Below are positions 36,949 to 44,930 of a DNA stretch of 64,000 bases, piece by piece (the first letter of the stretch is position 1; every line of letters begins with the position of its first letter). Source of the DNA: Firmicutes bacterium HGW-Firmicutes-11 (GTDB lineage Bacteria > Bacillota > Clostridia > Peptostreptococcales > Anaerovoracaceae); NCBI GenBank assembly GCA_002840285.1, contig PHAE01000001.1, positions 1 to 64,000 of the forward strand, written 5' to 3'. The notes below the pieces were generated by a model. That model was not told the DNA's origin and made no database searches. It worked only from the letters and a program-made list of their open reading frames with translations. A program made the translations under genes and the position numbers.

Positions 36949-36954
36949 ATTATA
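36949..36954 (-). promoter_or_regulatory. -10 box upstream of yajC
   Basis: TATAAT on the minus strand about 30 bases before the yajC ATG; the -35 at the right distance (TTCCCT) is poor. It diverges from the tRNA promoter 35 bases away. Confidence 0.4.
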
Positions 36955-36987
36955 ACTGAGATTGGGGAAAAAGGGAAGGTTTTTTTC

Positions 36988-37016
36988 TTGATTTCCCCAG
37001 TGGTATGTGCTATTAT
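36988..37016 (+). promoter_or_regulatory. Promoter of the tRNA-Leu/tRNA-Pro pair
   Basis: TTGATT (36988-36993) and TATTAT (37011-37016) with a 17-bp spacer. Start near 37023, five bases before the mature 5' end of tRNA-Leu. Confidence 0.7.
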
Positions 37017-37027
37017 ATCGTTGTTGT

Positions 37028-37114
37028 GCCGGCGTGATGGAATTGGCAGACGTGCGGGACTCAAAATCCCGTGGTGGTAACACCGTATCGGTTCGACCCC
37101 GATCGCCGGCACCA
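37028..37114 (+). tRNA. tRNA-Leu (anticodon CAA)
   Basis: 87 bases including encoded CCA. Acceptor GCCGGCG pairs with CGCCGGC; anticodon loop CTCAAAA gives CAA; a long class II variable arm (GTGGTGGTAACACC) and T-loop GGTTCGACCCC support leucine. Only 20 bases separate it from the next tRNA, so both are one transcript. Confidence 0.96.
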
Positions 37115-37134
37115 TTTTTATTTGTTTCATATCT

Positions 37135-37211
37135 CGGGGCGTGGCGCAGCTTGGTAGCGCGTTTGACTGGGGGTCAAAAGGCCGCAGGTTCAAATCCTGT
37201 CGCTCCGACCA
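37135..37211 (+). tRNA. tRNA-Pro (anticodon GGG)
   Basis: 77 bases including encoded CCA. Acceptor CGGGGCG pairs with CGCTCCG (one G-T wobble), anticodon loop CTGGGGG gives GGG, T-arm CAGGTTCAAATCCTG. Its 3' part is repeated in inverted form just downstream. Confidence 0.96.
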
Positions 37212-37283
37212 TTAAAAAAGTTGGTACCGCATGGTGCCAGCTTTTTTAATGGTCGGATTGTTAGGAAGATTTGAACCTGCGGC
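37181..37283. repeat. Long imperfect inverted repeat containing the tRNA-Pro 3' part and terminator
   Basis: Left arm inside tRNA-Pro and right arm beyond it: GCCGCAGGTTCAAATC (37181-37196) is mirrored exactly at 37268-37283, and TCCGACCATTAAAAAAG (37204-37220) is mirrored exactly at 37241-37257. The centre GTTGGTACC-gcat-GGTGCCAGC closes the hairpin. The middle part (37214-37249, stem plus T-run) serves as a terminator for the tRNAs and, in the other direction, for the dehydrogenase operon. The tRNA-like right arm needs another explanation. Confidence 0.8.
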
Positions 37284-37308
37284 AGCGGGGGTATCGGGGG
37301 AGAGCATC

Positions 37309-38064
37309 TTACCATATCGTCCAGCCACCATCGATCACTATGGTCTGACCGGTGATCATGGCTGCTTCCTCCGACGCCAGAAAGGCGAATACAGCCCCGA
37401 CCTCCGAAGGTTCGACCAGGCGGCCAACCGGAATCATTCCCAGAACCATGGAACGATACGACGGATCCTCCAGCCTCGTTTTCGTCAGTTCTGTCATTGC
37501 AAAGCAAGGAGCCACTGCGTTTACGGTAATTCCAAACGCCGCATAGTCATAAGCAAGTGTTCGTAGCATCGCGTCGACAGCTCCTTTGCTGGCGCAGTAT
37601 GGCACTTGGTGTTCGCGAGCGACTAGTCCCGCCACACTGCTTGTGAAAAGGATGCGTCCTTTTTTCTGTTCTTTCATCACCGGTAAAACCGCCTGCGTCA
37701 TAAAAAAGCTTCCCTTCAGATTGACATCCATTACAGAATCCCAAAGCTCCTCCGTGATTTCCTCCGAATGTTTCGGGTGGTTCCGGCCGGCATTGTTGAC
37801 CAGAATGTCGATCCGTCCGTATCTGTGTTTCACATCAGCGACTGCTTTATTGATGGAAGCCGGATCCGTGATATCCAGTTCATGTGCATATACGTCGAAA
37901 GCTCCTGCTTTTTTGCACATTGCCATCGTTTCCTCCAGGGAAACACCCGCGCGATCCGTCGGGACTACGATCGCACCCTGTTTTGCAAACACCTCGGCAA
38001 TTCCCTGTCCCAGACCCTGTGCGGCTCCGGTGATGATGACGATCTTTTCTTTTATTCCAAACAT
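37309..38064 (-). CDS. Short-chain dehydrogenase/reductase
   Basis: 251 residues, classical SDR. Cofactor motif TGAAQGLGQGIA, NNAGRNH, catalytic Ser in FTSSVAG and YCASKGA (Tyr-x3-Lys). The basic residue after the first strand (VVPTDRAG) does not clearly choose between NAD and NADP. Resembles gluconate 5-dehydrogenase or 3-oxoacyl-reductase types; substrate unknown. Overlaps the hydroxyacyl-CoA dehydrogenase by 13 bases, so they form one operon. Confidence 0.85.
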   Translation of the reverse strand: MFGIKEKIVIITGAAQGLGQGIAEVFAKQGAIVVPTDRAGVSLEETMAMCKKAGAFDVYAHELDITDPASINKAVADVKHRYGRIDILVNNAGRNHPKHSEEITEELWDSVMDVNLKGSFFMTQAVLPVMKEQKKGRILFTSSVAGLVAREHQVPYCASKGAVDAMLRTLAYDYAAFGITVNAVAPCFAMTELTKTRLEDPSYRSMVLGMIPVGRLVEPSEVGAVFAFLASEEAAMITGQTIVIDGGWTIW

Positions 38065-38981
38065 TTGGCTACCTTCTGATACATGCGGTCCCGATAAAGG
38101 ACCGCTTCCTTGTCTTTTCCGTCGGAATAGTCATAGAAGCCGCGGCCGGTTTTCACACCGTAGTTGTTCTCCTCAAAAGCCTTGGCAAGCAGGGAAAAGC
38201 TCTTGGTTTCGTTGGATAAATCGGCAAAGAGATAGGAAGCGATATTGTGAAAAATGTCCAATCCGCCGTGATCTGCGATCTCAAAGGGACCGAGACATGC
38301 ATATCGTATGCCGAGAGCATATTTCATCACTCGGTCAATGTCCTCCGGCGATGCGATCCCCTCTTCTGCGATATGCAGGCACTCCCGGAGGATCGCAAAT
38401 TGGATTCGGTTCAACACAAAACCCGGTGCGTCCTTGACCATCACCGGCTTCTTATGGATGACGACGCACAGATCGTAGATCGTCTGCGCTGTTTTTTCGT
38501 CGGTTTGCTCCCCCTTCACCACTTCGATCAATGGGATTATGTGGGGAGGATTGATCCAGTGCATCCCAATGAACCTGCGGGGTTGGACCACTGCGGACGC
38601 CAGATCGGTTATGCTCAGGCCGGAGGTGTTACTGGCCAAAATGGCGGATTCCTTAACGAGAACGGACGCCGCCCGCCAAAATTCCATTTTTGCTTCTCTG
38701 GATTCAATGATGGCTTCCGCCAACAGATCTGCGGAGGAAAAAACAGTTTGATCGCTCGTTGGTTGGATTCGCTTCAAAAGCGCTTCCGATTCCCCGGTGT
38801 TCATTTCTCCATTTTCGATTTCCGCTTGCAGATGTGCCTTGATCCTTTGGAGGCCACGCTTCAGTGCTTCCTCTGAAACATCGTAAAGACCGACCTCATA
38901 TCCATGTCTGGCAAAGGTCTCCGCCATTGACGCCCCCATCGTTCCGGCACCTGCCACGACGATTGTCCGAATCGTTTTCAT
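38052..38981 (-). CDS. 3-hydroxyacyl-CoA dehydrogenase family protein
   Basis: 309 residues. N-terminal Rossmann fold VVAGAGTMGASMAETFARHGYEVGLYD, catalytic His region GMHWINPPHIIPLIEVVKG, KKPVMVKDAPGFVLNRIQFAILRE and the C-terminal 3HCDH domain ending TGRGFYDYSDG. Related to 3-hydroxybutyryl-CoA dehydrogenase and carnitine dehydrogenase. ATG at 38981 has AAAGGAG upstream; the track start at 39287 reads the Fe-S protein gene in another frame. Confidence 0.88.
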   Translation of the reverse strand: MKTIRTIVVAGAGTMGASMAETFARHGYEVGLYDVSEEALKRGLQRIKAHLQAEIENGEMNTGESEALLKRIQPTSDQTVFSSADLLAEAIIESREAKMEFWRAASVLVKESAILASNTSGLSITDLASAVVQPRRFIGMHWINPPHIIPLIEVVKGEQTDEKTAQTIYDLCVVIHKKPVMVKDAPGFVLNRIQFAILRECLHIAEEGIASPEDIDRVMKYALGIRYACLGPFEIADHGGLDIFHNIASYLFADLSNETKSFSLLAKAFEENNYGVKTGRGFYDYSDGKDKEAVLYRDRMYQKVAKCLE

Positions 38982-39025
38982 TCCATTTTCTCCTTTCCTG
39001 TCATCAGGCCTTCCTCTCAATGAAA

Positions 39026-40090
39026 TCATTTTGAAATCCAGCTTAGAAACGCAGTGCTGTACCGAAGTGTTTTCGTTGGGCAGGCATCCACACAGTGTCC
39101 GCAACCAACACAGCGAAGCGAAGTTACAGGCTCTCCCTTTATGGACCGGCTGTTGATATCGATTGCCATCGGGCAAGTCTGATTGCATTGCTTGCAGTCG
39201 ATACATTCTGTGCGGTTGGTTACTATTTTTTGTCCCGCAACTTTTCCCAACAATGCTAACGTAGTTCCTAAGGGGCAATAATAGCAATATCCTCTGCCGA
39301 TAAAAACGACCCAGAAAAACATCATCATCAATAGTTCGGCGCTCAAGTATTTGTATATTTCCAGTCTGCCGACCAGTTCATAGTTTTCGAATACCGTCAC
39401 ATCACTGAGCAGAAAAATCCAATACAACGTGAATAACATAGCAAGAACGAAAAACGTCCACTTGAGAATGGTCAATGCTCGGATCTTGTTTGGGAGGGCT
39501 TGTTTCCGCTTCCCGATCAAGGGAAACGCCGGCGCGAAGACTTCAGATGCGAACCCGTTAAAAAGGCATATAGTGGAGCATTGCCAACGCCTGCCTAATA
39601 ACAGAGTACCAAAGAACACGACTCCACACACGAACAAATAAAAGATCAGAGCCATTGTAATTCCGGTCGCTCCCCAAATTGGGAATCGGTCGATATAGAA
39701 CGAAGAATTCTCTGACAGCAACTGCAACGGCACCGTCGTCCAAGGCAATGGCATCGCAAAAAAATATAACTCATTGTTGTTAAGAATCAAAGGAGAAGCG
39801 ATATGGACAACCAAAGCTGCAACGATAAAACCTTTCAGATTCTTTTTCCTCATTGTGGTTCGTTCCGTTTTATTCAGCAGTCGGATCGTCAGAATGCTAG
39901 CTACAATTATAAAACCTGTTTTCAGCCAGTTTTCGTAAAAGTGCCAAGCCCATGCAATCAATTTTGCCGTGGCTTCCGGCGCGTTCGTAGCATAGCCATA
40001 GTTCAGTCCCGCAATTAGAATGCATAAAGCAATATACGTCCAAAGAAGGCCCTTCAGGATCTTTCGTTCGCTCTCTGTTTCTTTCATCAT
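39026..40090 (-). CDS. NapH-like membrane-bound [4Fe-4S] ferredoxin-type protein
   Basis: 354 residues with about six transmembrane segments, then YCYYCPLGT (a CxxCP motif typical of NapH/CcoG/PceC-type proteins) and two clustered 4Fe-4S motifs, ECIDCKQCNQTCPMAI and RCVGCGHCVDACPTKTL. It probably moves electrons between the quinone pool or a membrane donor and cytoplasmic partners. Start at 40090 with GGGGA upstream. It precedes the two dehydrogenases and may supply or take electrons for them. Confidence 0.82.
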   Translation of the reverse strand: MMKETESERKILKGLLWTYIALCILIAGLNYGYATNAPEATAKLIAWAWHFYENWLKTGFIIVASILTIRLLNKTERTTMRKKNLKGFIVAALVVHIASPLILNNNELYFFAMPLPWTTVPLQLLSENSSFYIDRFPIWGATGITMALIFYLFVCGVVFFGTLLLGRRWQCSTICLFNGFASEVFAPAFPLIGKRKQALPNKIRALTILKWTFFVLAMLFTLYWIFLLSDVTVFENYELVGRLEIYKYLSAELLMMMFFWVVFIGRGYCYYCPLGTTLALLGKVAGQKIVTNRTECIDCKQCNQTCPMAIDINSRSIKGEPVTSLRCVGCGHCVDACPTKTLRYSTAFLSWISK

Positions 40091-40183
40091 GAAAACATTC
40101 CCCGGTAGCTATATATTGAGCTTTTGCGTTACATGTTGTAGTCCATTCTATCAAAAAAACGGACCTTAGTGTTATATTTCCGT

Positions 40184-40212
40184 TTGGATTGATAAATTTG
40201 TGGCTATATACA
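40184..40212 (+). promoter_or_regulatory. Promoter of the universal stress protein gene
   Basis: TTGGAT (40184-40189) and TATACA (40207-40212) separated by 17 bp, about 45 bases before the ATG. Confidence 0.5.
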
Positions 40213-40257
40213 ATCAATAGTTCGAATATTCATACTTTTTGAGAGAGGGTGACTATA

Positions 40258-40713
40258 ATGAAGAAAATATTGATTCCGGTAGACTTTTCTGAGCCATCAT
40301 CCAGGGCTGTTGCGTATGGTAAAAAAATGGCCTTGGCTTTTGACGGCAAAGTAACGCTTCTCCATGTCGTTCACGACAAGATGATGTACAATGACTCCGG
40401 AGGGCTGACTGCCGCTTCCAGAGCGCCAACTGTCACATATCTTGGCGAAATGCTGGAGAAAGATCGCGCTGATGCTATGGAAATGATGGAAAAGTACAAA
40501 GAGGTCTTTCAGGGCACCGGCGTCGAAGTAGAGTGCATCGTAGTTGAGGGTAGTCCTGCAGACAAAATCGTTGATTACGTAGAAGAAAACCTGATGGATA
40601 TGGTCATAATCGGTTCAGAAGGGATCGGTTCTGCCCTTCGGAGGGTCTTCCTCGGTAGCGTTGCAAACCGTGTGTTGCATCATGTAAAAGTTCCTGTGCT
40701 ATTGGTCCAATAA
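40258..40713 (+). CDS. Universal stress protein, UspA family
   Basis: 151 residues. USP fold with the N-terminal ILIPVDFSEPSSRAVAYGKKMA and C-terminal MVIIGSEGIGSALRRVFLGSVANRVLHHVKVPVLLVQ, an ATP-binding G-x2-G-x9-G-type glycine pattern. ATG at 40258 follows AGGG at 8 bases. One of only two plus-strand protein genes here. Ends in TAA followed by a strong terminator. Confidence 0.93.
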   Translation: MKKILIPVDFSEPSSRAVAYGKKMALAFDGKVTLLHVVHDKMMYNDSGGLTAASRAPTVTYLGEMLEKDRADAMEMMEKYKEVFQGTGVEVECIVVEGSPADKIVDYVEENLMDMVIIGSEGIGSALRRVFLGSVANRVLHHVKVPVLLVQ

Positions 40714-40726
40714 CTCAAAAAATAAA

Positions 40727-40762
40727 GGGCTGTCTCAAATGAAAATTGAGACAGCCCTTTTT
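40727..40762. terminator. Bidirectional terminator between usp and the small RNA candidate
   Basis: GGGCTGTCTCAA / TTGAGACAGCCC with a 7-base loop, followed by TTTTT on the plus strand and TTTATTTTTT on the minus strand. Confidence 0.9.
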
Positions 40763-40972
40763 CATTGCCCGTGTTTAGGACGTGATAAAGGGTAGAAACA
40801 GCTTCTAAAAGAATTGCTCTACCCTTTACCCGAGGTTGTACCACAATGGCGTACGCCCTCCTTTCATTTCTACTCCTGATCCGATCATCTGATATTTGGA
40901 CATTCAGACATTACTATCATTGTCTCGGATGCTGGAGCGACTCACTTACTCAGGTTACCCTTTTCTTTGAGT
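40763..40972 (-). ncRNA. Candidate structured small RNA (210-250 nt) with its own strong promoter
   Basis: A consensus promoter drives minus-strand transcription from about 40972, and a convergent strong terminator ends it near 40720. No gene of normal size lies between. The RNA has a perfect 11-bp hairpin (40786-40796 with 40818-40828), a self-complementary GGCGTACGCC, and a short TTGTGGTACAA stem. It also contains a 13-codon ORF, MKGGRTPLWYNLG, with GGAG upstream. I cannot assign an RNA family from memory; raiA-type RNAs are one class to test. Confidence 0.55.
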
Positions 40973-40978
40973 TTCTTC

Positions 40979-41007
40979 ATGATAGCACCATCTTTCATTG
41001 TTGTCAA
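40979..41007 (-). promoter_or_regulatory. Consensus promoter of the small RNA candidate
   Basis: Perfect -35 TTGACA (41002-41007), -10 TATCAT (40979-40984), 17-bp spacer. This is one of the best sigma-A promoters in the window, and no protein gene lies behind it. Confidence 0.8.
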
Positions 41008-41033
41008 TAGCGTAATCTGAAATTTCTGATTAT

Positions 41034-41714
41034 TTATTTTTTAACTTCTGCTTCGTTTCCATAACCGCGTGTTTCCCAGAATCCGCGGTATTCGGAATCG
41101 CTTGAAACCTCGATTTCATTGACCCAGCGAGCCCATTTATAGCCCAATCTATCCTCTGCCACGACGATGAAGGGATATCCCATCGAAGAAGGCAGAGTGA
41201 CTCCGTTGGAGGAGTAGGCGATCAACATGTCTCTCTCTTCTATTAGTTCCAGCGGCATCGAGGTGGTATATCCGTCAACGCAATGAAAAATTGCGATCGT
41301 ACCCTCTTCCTTGACATCGGCTTCTGCTAGCAGGTCCATGATGCGTACGCCTTCCCAAAGTACGGTTGCCTCCCAGCCTTCGACACAATACAACGTAATG
41401 AGCCGTTGATGGGATTCTTTTTCCAGAACTTCATCGTACCGATAGGTCGCAGGCTCGTTCACCAGTCCTGTGATATTCAGTTCATAGGTATCGATGTCGA
41501 CTTCTTGCACTCCTGCAATGGAATTGTCTCTCGGTCCGATCGCAGGATCCAATCGAACTCCCTCATACTCCCGAACTTCTTTTTCTTGGTACCTGGCTTC
41601 TGTGGCCGCTGATACACCATCCGGTGAGTCCGGAATATCATCGGCGTCGCTGCAAGCACTCAATACAACAAGCAAAATCGACAAGATCGTTAAGATCACG
41701 AAATTTCGTTTCAT
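41034..41714 (-). CDS. Molybdopterin-binding (sulfite oxidase-like) lipoprotein
   Basis: 226 residues. N-terminal lipoprotein signal with lipobox LSAC at residues 18-21. The mature part is a sulfite-oxidase-type Mo-cofactor domain: YELNITGLVNEPATYRYDEVLEKE, the cysteine ligand in LITLYCVEGWEATVLWEGV, and GYPFIVVAEDRLGYKWARWVNEIEV. Substrate unknown; anchored outside the cell. AAGGAG precedes the ATG. Confidence 0.88.
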   Translation of the reverse strand: MKRNFVILTILSILLVVLSACSDADDIPDSPDGVSAATEARYQEKEVREYEGVRLDPAIGPRDNSIAGVQEVDIDTYELNITGLVNEPATYRYDEVLEKESHQRLITLYCVEGWEATVLWEGVRIMDLLAEADVKEEGTIAIFHCVDGYTTSMPLELIEERDMLIAYSSNGVTLPSSMGYPFIVVAEDRLGYKWARWVNEIEVSSDSEYRGFWETRGYGNEAEVKK

Positions 41715-41727
41715 AGCAATCTCCTTA

Positions 41728-42015
41728 CTAGTCCGTCGAAACCTCGACGCCTTTCCAGAAAGCGATGTAGTCTTTGATGTGTTGGGCTTCGCTCAGTGGT
41801 TCGGGATAATACCAGGCGGCGTTCTCGTTTTTCTTGCCTTCCACTACCACATGATAATAACTTGCCAGACCTTTCCAGTGGCATCTTGTATGATAGTCAC
41901 TGGACTCCAGGTAGTTTGAATCAACATCCTCCTTCGGGAAGTACTGATTTCCTTCCACTACGATCGTCTTGTCGCTTTTTGCTAATTCGACTCCATTCCA
42001 CTTTGCTTTTACCAT
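41728..42015 (-). CDS. DUF427 domain protein
   Basis: 95 residues: AKWNGVELAKSDKTIVVEGNQYFPKEDVDSNYLESSDYHTRCHWKGLASYYHVVVEGKKNENAAWYYPEP is the full DUF427 fold. Function not established. ATG at 42015 has GGGGGAG upstream; the track start runs into the AIM24-like gene. Ends in TAG. Confidence 0.88.
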   Translation of the reverse strand: MVKAKWNGVELAKSDKTIVVEGNQYFPKEDVDSNYLESSDYHTRCHWKGLASYYHVVVEGKKNENAAWYYPEPLSEAQHIKDYIAFWKGVEVSTD

Positions 42016-42034
42016 TTTTTTCTCCCCCTTTTCT

Positions 42035-42832
42035 TCACCGGCCGCCAAACAGGTTGCCGATCCCAATGCTTCCAAGAATACTTCCTTCATCCTTGACGCC
42101 AGACCCACCGTTTTGCATCGTCGCTTTGATCAATCCGATCACCCGGCTGAAAGGAAGAGACTGCATCCAAACGGTACCTGGTCCGATCAATGTTGCCAGA
42201 GCAAGTCCTTCTCCGCCAAACAAAGCAGTCTTAATATTGGAAAACTCGACGTTGTAAGTGATGTCATCGGTCATCGCCACCAGACAGCCGGTGTCAAGAC
42301 GGATCAATTCTCCCGGAGCCAAATCCCGTTTTGTGATCGTTCCTCCGCTGTGCAGGAAGACGTTTCTGCTACCGATCAACCTCTGCATGATGAAACCTTC
42401 ACCGCCAAACAGGGCAACGCCGATGTTCTTCTGGAATGCAATTTCGATCCCTGTACCTTTCTCAGCACAAAGGAAACTGTCTTTCTGGCAGATGATCTGC
42501 CCGCCATACTCGCTGAGATTCAAAATCATGATTTTTCCCGGGTATGGCGCTGCATATGCCACCTTTTGTACTTCTTGCCCCCGGTTAGTGAAAGATGTCA
42601 TGAAGAGACCTTCACCGGTGAGGACCCTCTTGCCAGCAGACAACAGCAGTCCCACCATATCTGTGTCCTTGTTCTCTGCACCGTCACCGAAAATCGTTTG
42701 CATCTCGATCCATTGGTCCATATACATCATAGAACCAGCTTCCGCGATCACAGATTCCCCCGGCTCAAGTTTGATTTCTACAAATTGCATGTCACTGCCC
42801 TCAATCGAATAAGCAGCTCTACCGTCAGACAT
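42035..42832 (-). CDS. AIM24/TIGR00266-family protein
   Basis: About 265 residues of repeated beta-strand segments: MQFVEIKLEPGESVIAEAGSMMYMD, LFGGEGFIMQRLIGSRNVFLHSGG and ALFGGEGLALATLIGPGTVWMQSLPFSR, a repeat of FGGEG loops characteristic of the family. The C-terminus is Gly-rich (GIGNLFGGR). Function unknown. Start at 42832 preferred, six bases after AGGG. Confidence 0.85.
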   Translation of the reverse strand: MSDGRAAYSIEGSDMQFVEIKLEPGESVIAEAGSMMYMDQWIEMQTIFGDGAENKDTDMVGLLLSAGKRVLTGEGLFMTSFTNRGQEVQKVAYAAPYPGKIMILNLSEYGGQIICQKDSFLCAEKGTGIEIAFQKNIGVALFGGEGFIMQRLIGSRNVFLHSGGTITKRDLAPGELIRLDTGCLVAMTDDITYNVEFSNIKTALFGGEGLALATLIGPGTVWMQSLPFSRVIGLIKATMQNGGSGVKDEGSILGSIGIGNLFGGR

Positions 42833-43331
42833 CGCCATCCCTCCCTTTCGGCATTCCATCCAAATTTAGATCCCAACGTTCTTCTACAAGATATTTGCCC
42901 CAAGCATGATGAGTGGCCGTTTCTGTTATCGTGAACCCATACTCTTCATAAAGATGTCGTGCCGTGTCTAGAAAATCAACCGTCCAAAGAAGTATGGACT
43001 TGTAGTTTTTTTCTTTGCAATAATCGATCACATGTTCCAACAGCGTTCTGCCGATCCCTTGTCCGCGCAGTTCTTCTCCAAGGATAAACCAGCGCAGCTG
43101 GGCTATCTCTTCTGACACCTTGACGATCGCGATGGATCCTCTTGTGATCCCATTGTCCTCAACGATCCACAAGTATTCTCTGTCGGGATCATGACTTGCC
43201 AGGAAGTCCATCATTGCATCTTCCACATAGCTCCGGAAGGACGCATCAAAGCCGTGTTCCGTACAGTGGACGTCCAAGTGCAATTGCACGACCAAGGGTA
43301 TGTCTTCTGGCACAAAATGACGGATCAACAT
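42825..43331 (-). CDS. GNAT-family N-acetyltransferase
   Basis: 168 residues. Acetyl-CoA loop LRGQGIGRTLLEHVIDYCKEKNYKSILLWTV and the terminal YEEYGFTITE. Resembles the acetyltransferase half found fused to MarR regulators. Substrate unknown. ATG at 43331 after GAGGG. Overlaps the AIM24-like start by 8 bases. Confidence 0.87.
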   Translation of the reverse strand: MLIRHFVPEDIPLVVQLHLDVHCTEHGFDASFRSYVEDAMMDFLASHDPDREYLWIVEDNGITRGSIAIVKVSEEIAQLRWFILGEELRGQGIGRTLLEHVIDYCKEKNYKSILLWTVDFLDTARHLYEEYGFTITETATHHAWGKYLVEERWDLNLDGMPKGRDGDV

Positions 43332-43341
43332 GGAGAAACCC

Positions 43342-43881
43342 TCACTCACTGACGAATTCAACAAGGTCGAGTTCCATAATGAACCGGTGTTCCCCTTCCC
43401 CGTATTCGTTCTTTCTCAAAAGGACAGCATCAAAACCTATCTTGTCACGATACAATTTGATTGCAGGATCGTTCTCCACATCTACGGTCAATGTCATGCG
43501 GGAAAACCCTTGCTCCAGCAGATTTTCAGCAATGATCTTCAGAAATTCGAAACCCATGCCCATCCCCTGATAGTCTTGAGAAATAGCGAAGTCAGACAAG
43601 TAGACACTTTCACTATCTTCCCAATCTCGTATCAATATTGCAAGCCCCAGCAACTTGCTTTTTTCCTCTTCCTTTAGTATGAATACATTTCCGTGACGGA
43701 TCTGAGGAACGATCACAAATTCGTCGGCAGCCATATCTCCGAACGAATCGATGCCGAACTGTACGATCCTGCGAAGCAGTTTCAAGTCAAAGTCTTGAAC
43801 CAGGAATACCTTGAGGTGGTTGACATCGATATCAAGGTTTTTTATGAACTCTTTTGGCAATTTTTTGATTTCATCAAGCAT
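43342..43881 (-). CDS. GNAT-family N-acetyltransferase (second)
   Basis: 179 residues. LSDFAISQDYQGMGMGFEFLKIIAENLLEQGFSRMTLTVDVENDPAIKLYRDKIGFD is the GNAT core with the Q-x2-G-x-G loop. It differs from its neighbour, so this is not a recent duplication. ATG at 43881 after GAAAGGA. Confidence 0.87.
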   Translation of the reverse strand: MLDEIKKLPKEFIKNLDIDVNHLKVFLVQDFDLKLLRRIVQFGIDSFGDMAADEFVIVPQIRHGNVFILKEEEKSKLLGLAILIRDWEDSESVYLSDFAISQDYQGMGMGFEFLKIIAENLLEQGFSRMTLTVDVENDPAIKLYRDKIGFDAVLLRKNEYGEGEHRFIMELDLVEFVSE

Positions 43882-43913
43882 ACATCTTTTCCTTTCTAAA
43901 TTCAATTTCTGGT

Positions 43914-44903
43914 TTATTTTTTGAGCAAGGTCTTTACGATGCTGCTGGTTTTGTTGGCTCCGGCTTTGATTTTTCCGAAGGTTCGATCGATCGTCGCCCG
44001 CTTAGATGCCATTGCAAATGCTTTCACCACCGTGACAGAGTTTTGTTGTACGATCGTACGAAACAGACTACACGCTTCAAGGGTCGCATATCGTTTCACT
44101 ACCCTCCGGTCCGCTTTTGTAACGGCAGAGGAATAGCGTTTTGCCATAGCGCCAACGCGTAGCGTGAGGAACGCATTGATCGATCCTTCGATCACAGAGT
44201 TCATGATGATGCTGGCGACAGCAGTTGCGCCTGGCACCAAGGTGCTCAGACTTTCTCCGATCAGGGAATCGATCAGTGGCTCCAATTGTTCGTCGATCAT
44301 GATCAGATCTTCCACTTCCCTTGCCATCATCACAGTGACCGCAACGTTGCTGTAAAGATAAACGATTTCATTGATCGTTGGTCTTTGGTGGTAGATGTGA
44401 CTGATCCTCCAGACAATGCGGGAAAGACTGACCAAAACAAAAAAGCCATCAAGCACACCATTCTGCGAGATAGCCGTTGTTATAAAAACCTGAGAAGAGG
44501 ATTCATTGAGTATCTTGAGCGATTCTTTGTCGAGCACGAGCAGCGCATCATCAAGTTGTGCAACCAAGTCTTTGCTTTCGTCAAAAGTAAAGCCGGCTTC
44601 TTTCAAATACTTATTCTTGACCATTCTGGCCTTCAGGGTCGACAGGTAAGCCATGTAAGCTGCTCCGTCGGTCTCGTCGGGAAGTTCCAGTGGTTTTCGC
44701 AGCTTGATGAAACCAAAAACCGGAACGAGAAAAACAACGATAAACGCCAGGGAGACTATGATAGTAACCACGCTTCCTAAGGTTGGGTGAATGGCTGAGG
44801 ATGTAACTGAAATCTGATACACCTGATTGATCACGGTCACCAAAAGTAGAAGCAACAAACCTGCGCCGAACCACTGAAGAGTTCGTTTCAATGTCTTTTC
44901 CAT
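43914..44903 (-). CDS. DUF697-like membrane protein
   Basis: About 329 residues. Two N-terminal transmembrane helices (LLLLLLVTVINQVYQI and SVVTIIVSLAFIVVFLVPVFGF), a middle soluble part, and a C-terminal region similar to DUF697/YcjF (GVLDGFFVLVSLSRIVWRISHIYHQRPTINEIVYLYSNVAVTVM ... GSINAFLTLRVGAMAKRY). The C-terminus is Lys-rich. Function unknown. It follows pylB by 27 bases, in the place where pylC might be expected, but has no ATP-grasp features. Confidence 0.65.
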   Translation of the reverse strand: MEKTLKRTLQWFGAGLLLLLLVTVINQVYQISVTSSAIHPTLGSVVTIIVSLAFIVVFLVPVFGFIKLRKPLELPDETDGAAYMAYLSTLKARMVKNKYLKEAGFTFDESKDLVAQLDDALLVLDKESLKILNESSSQVFITTAISQNGVLDGFFVLVSLSRIVWRISHIYHQRPTINEIVYLYSNVAVTVMMAREVEDLIMIDEQLEPLIDSLIGESLSTLVPGATAVASIIMNSVIEGSINAFLTLRVGAMAKRYSSAVTKADRRVVKRYATLEACSLFRTIVQQNSVTVVKAFAMASKRATIDRTFGKIKAGANKTSSIVKTLLKK

Positions 44904-44930
44904 CGTTACTGACCTCATCGTCTTTCTGTA

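Noticed and set aside
36921-37193. N-terminal extension of the YajC ORF
   Set aside because: It is antisense to tRNA-Leu and part of tRNA-Pro; the ATG at 36920 has AGGAGG.
38982-39287. N-terminal extension of the hydroxyacyl-CoA dehydrogenase ORF
   Set aside because: It is the Fe-S protein gene read in another frame; the Rossmann fold begins right after the ATG at 38981.
43914-44903. Gene after pylB as a divergent pylC
   Set aside because: It has two transmembrane helices and a DUF697-like region, and no ATP-grasp motifs.
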